DNA of 64,000 nt from Polaromonas sp. CF318 (GTDB lineage: Bacteria > Pseudomonadota > Gammaproteobacteria > Burkholderiales > Burkholderiaceae_C). Where the stretch lies: contig NZ_AKIV01000135.1 of the NCBI RefSeq assembly GCF_000282655.1, positions 62,001-126,000 on the forward strand, given 5' to 3'. The notes beneath the pieces are model-generated. The model was not told where the DNA came from, did not search any database, and was given only the letters and a program-made list of their open reading frames with translations. Below, piece after piece: positions 57,766 to 64,000 of the stretch (within the stretch, counting starts at the first letter, position 1; every line of letters starts with the position of its first letter). A program made the translations under genes and the position numbers.

Positions 57766-59145
57766 ATGGCCAAAGACAAGACGATTTACACCTGCAGCGA
57801 ATGCGGCGGCAGCAGTCCCAAGTGGCTGGGCAAGTGCCCGCACTGCAATGCCTGGAACACGCTGGTCGAATCGGCCGCTGAGAGCGGCGCGCCGGCCAAG
57901 AACCGCTACAGCAGCCAGTTCCAGTCGCTGGCCAAGGCCTCCGACGTGACCGCCCTGTCGGACATCGAAGCCACCGACATGGAGCGCACGCCCACCGGCC
58001 ACGAAGAGCTGGACCGCGTGCTGGGCGGCGGCATCGTTGAAGGCGGCGTGGTGCTGATAGGCGGCGATCCGGGCATCGGCAAATCGACGCTGCTGCTGCA
58101 GGCGCTCGATTCGCTGCAGCGCGCCGGGCTCAACACGCTCTACGTGACCGGTGAGGAAAGCGGCGCGCAAGTCGCGCTGCGTTCGCGCCGGCTCGGGCTG
58201 GACGGCTCGCAGGTCAAGGTGCTGGCCGAGATCCAGCTTGAAAAAATCCTCGCCACCCTGGAAGCCACCCAGCCGGCGATCGCCGTCATCGACTCCATCC
58301 AGACCGTGTATTCCGACCAGCTGACCTCCGCGCCCGGCTCGGTCGCGCAGGTGCGCGAATGCGCGGCCCACCTCACGCGCGCGGCCAAGTCCAGCGGCGT
58401 GTGCATCGTGCTGGTGGGCCATGTGACCAAAGAGGGCGCGCTCGCCGGCCCGCGCGTGCTCGAGCACATGGTGGACACCGTGCTCTACTTTGAAGGCGAC
58501 ACGCATTCGAGTTTTCGCCTGGTGCGCGCGATCAAGAACCGCTTCGGAGCGGTCAACGAGATCGGCGTCTTCGCCATGACCGAAAAAGGCCTCAAGGGCG
58601 TGGCCAATCCGAGCGCCATCTTTTTGAGCCAGCACAGCGAACCGGTGCCCGGCAGCTGCGTACTGGTGACGCTGGAAGGCACGCGCCCCATGCTGGTCGA
58701 AATCCAGGCGCTGGTCGACAACGGCGGGCCCAGCCCGCGGCGCCTCTCGGTGGGCCTGGACCGCGACCGCCTGGCCATGCTGCTGGCCGTGCTGCACCGC
58801 CATGCGGGCGTGGCCTGCATGGACCAGGACGTGTTCGTCAACGCCGTGGGCGGCGTGCGCATCAGCGAGCCGGCCGCCGACCTGTCCGTGATGCTGGCCA
58901 TCACCTCGTCCCTGCGCGGCAAGCCGCTGCCCAAGGGTTTTATCGCCTTTGGCGAAGTGGGCCTGGCCGGCGAAGTGCGGCCGGCCCCGCGCGGCCAGGA
59001 GCGCCTGAAAGAAGCGGCCAAGCTGGGCTTCAGCGTGGCCGTGGTGCCCAAGGCCAACGCGCCCAAAAAACCGATTGAGGGTCTCACCATCCACGCGGTC
59101 GAGCGGGTGGAAGAGGCGATGAATGTGGTGCGCGGCCTGGGCTAG
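57766..59145 (+). CDS. radA: DNA repair protein RadA
   Basis: This 459-residue protein has the four-cysteine zinc finger (CSECGGSSPKWLGKCPHC), a RecA-like core with Walker A GGDPGIGKSTLLL and the RadA motif KNRFGAVNEIG, then the Lon-like C-terminal domain (ending VERVEEAMNVV). RadA drives branch migration in recombination. ATG 57766 gives the family start MAKDKTIYTC; the longer ORF runs back through the Bug promoter. Confidence 0.96.
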   Translation: MAKDKTIYTCSECGGSSPKWLGKCPHCNAWNTLVESAAESGAPAKNRYSSQFQSLAKASDVTALSDIEATDMERTPTGHEELDRVLGGGIVEGGVVLIGGDPGIGKSTLLLQALDSLQRAGLNTLYVTGEESGAQVALRSRRLGLDGSQVKVLAEIQLEKILATLEATQPAIAVIDSIQTVYSDQLTSAPGSVAQVRECAAHLTRAAKSSGVCIVLVGHVTKEGALAGPRVLEHMVDTVLYFEGDTHSSFRLVRAIKNRFGAVNEIGVFAMTEKGLKGVANPSAIFLSQHSEPVPGSCVLVTLEGTRPMLVEIQALVDNGGPSPRRLSVGLDRDRLAMLLAVLHRHAGVACMDQDVFVNAVGGVRISEPAADLSVMLAITSSLRGKPLPKGFIAFGEVGLAGEVRPAPRGQERLKEAAKLGFSVAVVPKANAPKKPIEGLTIHAVERVEEAMNVVRGLG

Positions 59146-59194
59146 GGTGTTAACAGGCCCTAATCGCTGCCAGAATATGCATGAGGGCCATGCC

Positions 59195-59983
59195 ATGAAA
59201 CTCGCCGCCATCTCCGACATCCACGGCAACCTGCCGGCGCTTGAGGCCGTGCTGGCCGACATCGAGCGCCAGGGCGTGGACCAGATAGTGAACCTCGGCG
59301 ACATCCTCAGCGGGCCGCTGCAACCGGCCGAAACGGCCGAGCTGCTGATGGCGCGCGGCTTCCCCACGATTCGCGGCAACCACGAGCGGCAGGTGCTGGA
59401 GCTGATCGACCAGGGCCAATACCTCGATCCCTTGAGCACCGACGGTTACACGGCCGGGCAGCTAGCGTCGGCGCATGTGGACTGGATACGCTCGCTGCCC
59501 GAAAGCCTGGAGCTGGCCGGCGGCGACGTCCTGCTGTGCCACGGCACGCCGGCCAGCGACCTGATTTACTGGCTGGAAACCACCGTCCCGGGATTTGGCA
59601 CGGACCACGCCACGGGCATACGGCCCGCCACGGCCGATGAAGTGCGGGAGCGGCTGGGGGCCAGGGCGCAGTCCGGGCATTCGCTGGTCCTTTGCGGGCA
59701 TACCCATGTGCCGCGCTTGGTGCAGTGCGGCGATGTGTTTGTCGTCAACCCCGGCAGCGTCGGCTTGCCGGCCTATGACGACGAACACCCGCATCCGCAT
59801 GTGGTGGAAAACGGCGCGCCGCACGCGCGCTATGCCATCGCCGAAAAAACCGGCGCGGGCTGGTGCGTCGATCTGCGCGCCGTGCCGTATGAGCACCTGG
59901 CGCAGTCGCGGGTGGCGGCGAGCCGCGGGCGTGCCGACTGGGCGCATGCGCTGGCCACGGGCTGGGCGGCGCGCGCGGGCTGA
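59195..59983 (+). CDS. YfcE/MJ0936-type metallophosphoesterase
   Basis: This 262-residue phosphoesterase has AISDIHGNLPALEAVL, NLGDILSGP, RGNHERQ, CHGTPASD and CGHTHVPR, the complete metal and catalytic set of the YfcE-like calcineurin family. The substrate is unknown. ATG 59195 has GAGGG at 7-nt spacing; ATG 59177 lies in the same frame without it. It follows radA after 49 bp. Confidence 0.88.
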   Translation: MKLAAISDIHGNLPALEAVLADIERQGVDQIVNLGDILSGPLQPAETAELLMARGFPTIRGNHERQVLELIDQGQYLDPLSTDGYTAGQLASAHVDWIRSLPESLELAGGDVLLCHGTPASDLIYWLETTVPGFGTDHATGIRPATADEVRERLGARAQSGHSLVLCGHTHVPRLVQCGDVFVVNPGSVGLPAYDDEHPHPHVVENGAPHARYAIAEKTGAGWCVDLRAVPYEHLAQSRVAASRGRADWAHALATGWAARAG

Positions 59984-60062
59984 ATCCCCGGTTTTGCCGC
60001 CGCCCAGGCGCCTACGCAGTCCCCGCAGCCGGCCGCCGGGCCGGGGCTGCGAAAATAGCGCC

Positions 60063-60476
60063 ATGAACTTCCAGAAAATCCTTGTTCCCGTGGCCGGCGT
60101 TGCGGCCGTTGTGCTGGGCTATCGCTTTTACGGCTGGGCCGGTGTGGCCGCGGTGGCTGGCGGCCTGGTCATGTGGGTGCTGCTGCATTTCACCCGCATG
60201 ATGCAGGTCTTGAAACGCGCGGCCAATCGCCCCATAGGGTATGTCGACAGCGCTGTCATGCTCAATGCCAAACTCAAGCCCGGCATGACGATGCTGCACG
60301 TGGTGGCCATGACGCGGGCACTGGGCGAGCGGCTGTCCGCCAAGGATGAGCAGCCCGAAATTTTCCGCTGGGGCGACGCCGGTGAATCGCACGTCACTTG
60401 CACCTTTGTGGGCGGCAAGCTGAGCCACCATGAGCTTTTCAGGCCCGCGCAGGACGCGGCGCCGCCCGCCCCGTAA
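60063..60476 (+). CDS. Small two-TM protein upstream of ilvE
   Basis: This 137-residue protein has two N-terminal membrane helices (about 7-20 and 26-42; GWAGVAAVAGGLVMWVLLHFT) and a soluble C-terminal part with RPIGYVDSAVMLNAKLKPGMTM and KLSHHELF. I do not recognise the family. It sits 82 bp upstream of ilvE on the same strand. Confidence 0.7.
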   Translation: MNFQKILVPVAGVAAVVLGYRFYGWAGVAAVAGGLVMWVLLHFTRMMQVLKRAANRPIGYVDSAVMLNAKLKPGMTMLHVVAMTRALGERLSAKDEQPEIFRWGDAGESHVTCTFVGGKLSHHELFRPAQDAAPPAP

Positions 60477-60558
60477 AATCCCCAATTCAGGTCTTTCGGG
60501 CGGCGCCCCGCGCGCGCCCGGTTTCCCGCATCACCCCACATAGAACAGGACTCCCATC

Positions 60559-61497
60559 ATGCCCCCAGTAGCACCCTCCATGGCAGACCGCGACGGCAAA
60601 ATCTGGATGGACGGCCAGATGGTCGACTGGCGCGACGCCAAGATCCACGTGCTGAGCCACACCCTGCATTACGGCTGCGGCGCTTTTGAAGGCGTGCGCG
60701 CCTACAACGCGGCCGGCGGCACGGCGGTCTTCCGGCTTGAAGAGCACACCGAGCGCCTCTTCAACAGCGCCAAGATCCTGCGCATGAAGATTCCCTTCAC
60801 CCAGGAAGAAGTCAACGAGGCCACCAAAGCCGTGGTGCGCGAGAACAAACTGGAGTCCTGCTACATCCGCCCGCTGACCTGGATTGGTTCGCAAAAGCTC
60901 GGCGTCAGCCCCAAGGGCAACCAGATCCACCTGATGGTCGCGGCCTGGGCCTGGGGCGCCTACCTCGGTGAGGAGGGCATGAAGCGCGGCATACGCGTGA
61001 AAACCTCCAGCTACACGCGCCACCACGTCAACATCACCATGACGCAGGCCAAGGCGGTGAGCAACTACACCAACTCCATCCTGGCCAATATGGAAGCGCT
61101 GGACGACGGCTACGACGAGGCGCTGCTGCTGGACGCCTCGGGCTTCGTCAGCGAAGGCGCGGGTGAGAATATTTTTGTGGTCAAGGGCGGCGTGGTCTAC
61201 ACGCCCGATCTCTCGGCCGGCGCGCTCAACGGCATCACGCGCAACACCATCCTGCACATCTGCAAGGACCTGGGCCTGGAACTGGTGCAAAAGCGCATCA
61301 CGCGCGACGAGGTGTATATCTCCGACGAGGCCTTTTTCACCGGCACCGCCGCCGAAGTCACCCCGATCCGCGAACTCGACCGCATTGAAATCGGCGCCGG
61401 CTCGCGCGGCCCCATCACCGAAAAAATCCAGAGCGCCTTCTTTGACATCGTCAACGGCCGCAATCCCAAGTACGCCCACTGGCTGGCCAAGGTTTGA
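60559..61497 (+). CDS. ilvE: Branched-chain amino-acid aminotransferase
   Basis: This 312-residue fold-type IV PLP enzyme transaminates leucine, isoleucine and valine with 2-oxoglutarate. PLP Lys about 165 is in TQAKAVSNYTNS; the class signature is EALLLDASGFVSEGAGENIFVVKGG, and SLSHTLHYG-type start (VLSHTLHYGCGAFEG) is present. The length is close to E. coli IlvE (309). An ATG follows AGGA at 10-nt spacing. Followed by the zinc-finger gene. Confidence 0.95.
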   Translation: MPPVAPSMADRDGKIWMDGQMVDWRDAKIHVLSHTLHYGCGAFEGVRAYNAAGGTAVFRLEEHTERLFNSAKILRMKIPFTQEEVNEATKAVVRENKLESCYIRPLTWIGSQKLGVSPKGNQIHLMVAAWAWGAYLGEEGMKRGIRVKTSSYTRHHVNITMTQAKAVSNYTNSILANMEALDDGYDEALLLDASGFVSEGAGENIFVVKGGVVYTPDLSAGALNGITRNTILHICKDLGLELVQKRITRDEVYISDEAFFTGTAAEVTPIRELDRIEIGAGSRGPITEKIQSAFFDIVNGRNPKYAHWLAKV

Positions 61498-61505
61498 GCA
61501 TATCT

Positions 61506-61715
61506 ATGAGCACCTCTTCTTCTGTTGAACTGCTGGCCTCCGACCTCAACGCGCAAGGCGGTGTCTACTGCCCCAGCCCCAAGGCCGACATGAAAATCTG
61601 GAACAGCCATCCCAAGGTCTACCTGGATGTGGCGCGTACCGGCGAAGCGAAATGCCCCTATTGCGGGACCGTCTACAAATTGAAAGACGGCGAGCATTTC
61701 GGTGGTGGCCACTAA
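61506..61715 (+). CDS. Zinc-finger CHCC-type small protein
   Basis: This 69-residue protein has the CHCC zinc motif: VYCPSP, SHPKVYL, and KCPYCGTVYKL, as in the NDUFS6-like zf-CHCC family. It lies 8 nt after ilvE and its 3' end overlaps the waaF start by 14 nt, so all three are co-translated. ATG 61506 was chosen because an earlier in-frame start overlaps ilvE. Function unknown in bacteria. Confidence 0.85.
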   Translation: MSTSSSVELLASDLNAQGGVYCPSPKADMKIWNSHPKVYLDVARTGEAKCPYCGTVYKLKDGEHFGGGH

Positions 61716-62718
61716 AAACACCCTCATCATTGCGCCGCAGTGGATAGGCGACGCGGTGATGACGGAGCCGCTGCTGCGCCGGCTGCATGCGCGCGGCGAG
61801 CGCCTCGCGGTGGGGGCCTTGCCCTGGGTGGCGCCGGTTTACCGCGCCATGCCGCAGGTGGCCGAGGTCATCGAATTTCCTTTTGCGCACGGCGGCCTGC
61901 AGTTTCGGGAACGCCGCGCGATCGCCAAACGCATCGACGGCCGTTTCGACAAAGCCTATGTGTTGCCGAACTCGCTGAAAAGCGCGCTATTGCCCTTTCT
62001 GGCCGGCATTCCCGAGCGAATCGGTTATTTCGGCGAAGCGCGCGTGGGCCTGCTCACGCACCGGCTCAAGAACCCCAAGAACAAACCGCCCATGGTGGCG
62101 TTTTATTCGGCCTTGAGCGGGGAGGGCGATCTCGACAAGGACAAACCGCGGCTGCAGATGGCGCCGGCCGAAATCGACCAGGCACTGGCCGAACTGGGCT
62201 TGCGGCGCGGCGGCTACTACGTGTTTGCACCGGGTGCCGAGTATGGCCCCGCCAAGCGCTGGCCGGCCCGCCATTTCTCGGAGCTGGCCGCGCGGCTGGA
62301 CTTGCCGGTGGTGCTGCTGGGCTCAGGCAAGGAAGCGGCGCTGTGCGAGGAGATCGCCGCGCCCGTGAATACGGCGCAAGCCGGCCAATGCCGGAACTTC
62401 GCGGGCAAGACCTCGCTGGTGCAGGCGCTGTGCCTGATCGCCGCCTGCAAAAGTACCATCAGCAACGACTCGGGCCTGATGCACGTGGCGGCGGCTTTCG
62501 GCGTGCCGCAGGTTGCGATTTTCGGATCGTCCAGCCCGCTGCACACGCCGCCGCTGAGCGGCAAGGCAAGCGTGCTGTGGCTCAAGGCCGATGCGGATTA
62601 CCAGCCGCCGCTGGACTGCGCGCCTTGTTTTGAACGCGAATGCCCGCTGGGCCACACGCGCTGCCTGAACGACATCGGCGCCGACCGCGTGCTGGCGGCG
62701 CTGGCGCCTATTTCCTAG
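61702..62718 (+). CDS. waaF: LPS heptosyltransferase II
   Basis: This 338-residue GT-B glycosyltransferase of the GT9 family adds the second heptose to the LPS inner core. It begins TLIIAPQWIGDAVMTEPLLRRL and has YVFAPGAEYGPAKRWPARHFSEL and SNDSGLMHVAAAFGVPQVAIFGSS. GTG 61702 overlaps the end of the zinc-finger gene. The position after ilvE and the zf-CHCC gene is usual in Comamonadaceae. Confidence 0.94.
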   Translation: MVATKNTLIIAPQWIGDAVMTEPLLRRLHARGERLAVGALPWVAPVYRAMPQVAEVIEFPFAHGGLQFRERRAIAKRIDGRFDKAYVLPNSLKSALLPFLAGIPERIGYFGEARVGLLTHRLKNPKNKPPMVAFYSALSGEGDLDKDKPRLQMAPAEIDQALAELGLRRGGYYVFAPGAEYGPAKRWPARHFSELAARLDLPVVLLGSGKEAALCEEIAAPVNTAQAGQCRNFAGKTSLVQALCLIAACKSTISNDSGLMHVAAAFGVPQVAIFGSSSPLHTPPLSGKASVLWLKADADYQPPLDCAPCFERECPLGHTRCLNDIGADRVLAALAPIS

Positions 62719-63338
62719 GCCGGAAAAGCGGACAGGGGTGCCACGCCCGGCTTTGCCTGCGTCGGCGTGCGCGCCACATTCATGACCCAGCACACCATCA
62801 CGAAGTAGCCGACCAAGCTCACGAGCTCGACCACGCCCTGCTCGCCAAAGGTTTTGACGGCCGCGGCATAGGTGGCATCGCTGCAGCCGTGTTGGCGCAG
62901 CACTTCAAAGCTCAGGTCCAGCGCGACGGCTTCGTCATCGGCCATGCCACGCGGCTGGCGACCGTCGCCGATCGCGTCCACGGTGGCCTGGGCCACGCCC
63001 GCGGCCACCGCCAGCGGCGCGTGCATCAGCCATTCAAACTGGTTGGCGGTGTGGCGGGCCGCCACGCAGGTCGCGAGTTCGCGGATGCGCGCGTCCAGCG
63101 TGCTCTCAAAACGCAGGTAAGCCCCCACGTCGCCGACGCGGCCCATGAGTTGCGGGCTGCGCAGCAGCGGGATGAAGGGGCCGAACACGGCCTTGCGCGG
63201 CCCGGCGATGATGGCATCGGCGGCTTCGCGCTGCGCCGGCGACATGGCCTCGCGCGGCATCAGCGGCATGCGGTCCGCGGTGGACGGGAAAAAGCCCTGG
63301 GGGATGTTGGCGGGCGGGGGCGTGGCGGCGGTGCTCAT
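62715..63338 (-). CDS. Carboxymuconolactone decarboxylase/AhpD-like protein
   Basis: This 207-residue protein has the AhpD/CMD fold core IRELATCVAARHTANQFEWLMHAPLA (with the conserved Glu and His). The CxxC of true AhpD is absent, so peroxidase activity is doubtful; carboxymuconolactone decarboxylase-like or unknown activity is more likely. It is convergent with waaF, overlapping the last bases of each gene by 4 nt. Confidence 0.85.
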   Translation of the reverse strand: MSTAATPPPANIPQGFFPSTADRMPLMPREAMSPAQREAADAIIAGPRKAVFGPFIPLLRSPQLMGRVGDVGAYLRFESTLDARIRELATCVAARHTANQFEWLMHAPLAVAAGVAQATVDAIGDGRQPRGMADDEAVALDLSFEVLRQHGCSDATYAAAVKTFGEQGVVELVSLVGYFVMVCWVMNVARTPTQAKPGVAPLSAFPA

Positions 63339-63641
63339 GGCTTGCGATCCTGTGATGGGAAGGAGGCCCAAGGGTATCAAAGCCTGCGCTGTCCGGCACC
63401 GGGGCAAAAAAAGGCCACCTCGCGGTGGCCTGTTGAAAGTTCTCCTGGGTGGGAGAACGTCGTTGGGAGATCAAAAGAGTGCTTCACCGACGTCTGGTTT
63501 TTATTTCCCTGTTTCCCTCAAATTGCGGGTGTTGTGACAGCAACGCCCGCAACTGTCGGCGATTGCGCAGGGTTTGACCATTCTCCAAATAGAGGAGGCG
63601 GCCGGGATTTCGCCAGAATCGTCGCAAGTTCGTGATTTATT
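63339..63641. other. 303-bp gap with two hairpins
   Basis: The minus-strand kinase ends at 63642 and the CMD-like gene starts at 63338. Between them are the terminator at 63406-63430 and the perfect arms GTTCTCC/GGAGAAC (63439-63458). I see no gene. A 26-codon Cys-rich minus-strand ORF near 63582 lacks an RBS with proper spacing. Confidence 0.5.
63406..63430 (-). terminator. Rho-independent terminator of the 3'-most histidine kinase gene
   Basis: GGCCACC (63413-63419), TCGC loop and GGTGGCC (63424-63430), with an A7 run at 63406-63412 giving a U-tract on the minus strand. The upstream hairpin GTTCTCC/GGAGAAC (63439-63458) stands in tandem with it. Confidence 0.9.
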
Positions 63642-64000
63642 TCACGCTGCGGGTTGGGCCATCGCATGGGCCACGGGCAGCTCCACGATGAAGGACGCGC
63701 CGCCGCCGGGCCGTGCCTCGCAGCGCACGTTGCCGCCATGGCGCTGGCTGATGGACTTGACCAGCGCCAGGCCCAGGCCCACGCCGCCTTCACGCTCGCT
63801 GGCGCCGGGCAGGCGGTAAAAAGGCTCGAAGATGCGCTCGCGCTGGCCGGCCGGAACGCCCGGGCCGCGGTCGTGCACCTTGACCACGGCCAGCTGCTTG
63901 GCGCCGACGCGGGTCTGCGCGAGTTCAAGGTTGATCTCGCCGGTGCTGTAGCGCCTGGCGTTTTCCAGCAGGTTGCGGATCAGCCGGCGCAGGAGGCGCG
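63642..64000 (-). CDS. Sensor histidine kinase, C-terminal part (5' end outside the window)
   Basis: The gene runs off the right edge; the visible ~119 residues are the HATPase domain: N-box LIRNLLENARRYS, G1 VHDRGPGVPAGQRERIFEPFYR, and G2 GVGLGLALVKSISQRHGGN. The short spacing is typical of EnvZ/OmpR-type kinases. The partner regulator should lie beyond the window edge. Confidence 0.9.
   Translation of the reverse strand, partial: RLLRRLIRNLLENARRYSTGEINLELAQTRVGAKQLAVVKVHDRGPGVPAGQRERIFEPFYRLPGASEREGGVGLGLALVKSISQRHGGNVRCEARPGGGASFIVELPVAHAMAQPAA

Noticed and set aside
63505..63585. 26-codon Cys-rich minus-strand ORF
   Set aside because: The purine-rich stretch abuts the ATG without spacing, and no conservation can be judged at this length.

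Overview
This window is a gene-dense, high-GC stretch of a betaproteobacterial chromosome, most likely Burkholderiales, family Comamonadaceae. The evidence is the gene content and order (an ArgP-like LysR regulator, glnK-amtB, divergent lplT and alr, the ilvE / zinc-finger / waaF string), three orphan Bug/TctC binding proteins, and a dispersed intergenic repeat of the kind common in that family. Genus cannot be fixed from the sequence alone. I see no rRNA, tRNA, CRISPR array, prophage or insertion sequence. The DNA looks like core chromosome with small lineage-specific insertions.

Region by region. 1-9.3 kb: C-terminal fragment of a LysR regulator, a 1354-residue multi-sensor histidine kinase, a secreted thioredoxin-like protein, a metallophosphoesterase, a DUF1801-VOC gene pair and a second PAS histidine kinase. 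9.3-16.6 kb: a small conserved-looking ORF, a Bug protein with its LysR regulator, PEP carboxykinase (GTP), a 55-residue membrane protein, a glycine-rich lipoprotein and threonine ammonia-lyase. 16.9-20.1 kb: a large two-domain AAA+ ATPase and a class II glutamine amidotransferase. 20.1-24.3 kb: the aapJQMP amino-acid ABC transporter with a terminator after aapJ. 24.6-32.3 kb: recQ, a rhodanese, and methionine synthase split into two genes around a Bug protein; the second half lies behind an S-adenosylhomocysteine (SAH) riboswitch. 32.5-37.6 kb: a glycine-zipper protein, an M23 peptidase, a HdeD-like / papain-like fusion and comM. 37.8-40.0 kb: glnK-amtB behind a sigma-54 promoter. 40.0-44.2 kb: SMP-30 lactonase and glcE - DUF1275 - glcF. 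44.3-49.1 kb: small enzymes and regulators (VOC, EVE, Lrp, DUF6356, two GNATs, XRE-cupin, WYL, glutathione peroxidase). 49.2-54.4 kb: EamA transporter, lplT, alr, a Gly-rich membrane protein, RDD and GNAT. 54.5-57.6 kb: a minus-strand Bug - PanE-like - HIBADH-like cluster. 57.8-64 kb: radA, a phosphatase, ilvE, a zinc-finger protein, waaF, a carboxymuconolactone decarboxylase-like protein and the end of a third histidine kinase.

Functional themes are nitrogen and amino-acid economy (glnK-amtB, aapJQMP, ilvA, ilvE, Lrp), one-carbon metabolism (split MetH under SAH control), glycolate/gluconeogenic carbon flow (glcEF, pckG) and envelope or signalling functions. No obvious new multi-gene system is present. 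The most informative signals are the SAH riboswitch with a visible Shine-Dalgarno sequestering arm, the split metH, the HdeD/papain-like fusion, the stand-alone tandem AAA+ ATPase, and a set of well-formed palindromic operators next to regulator genes.
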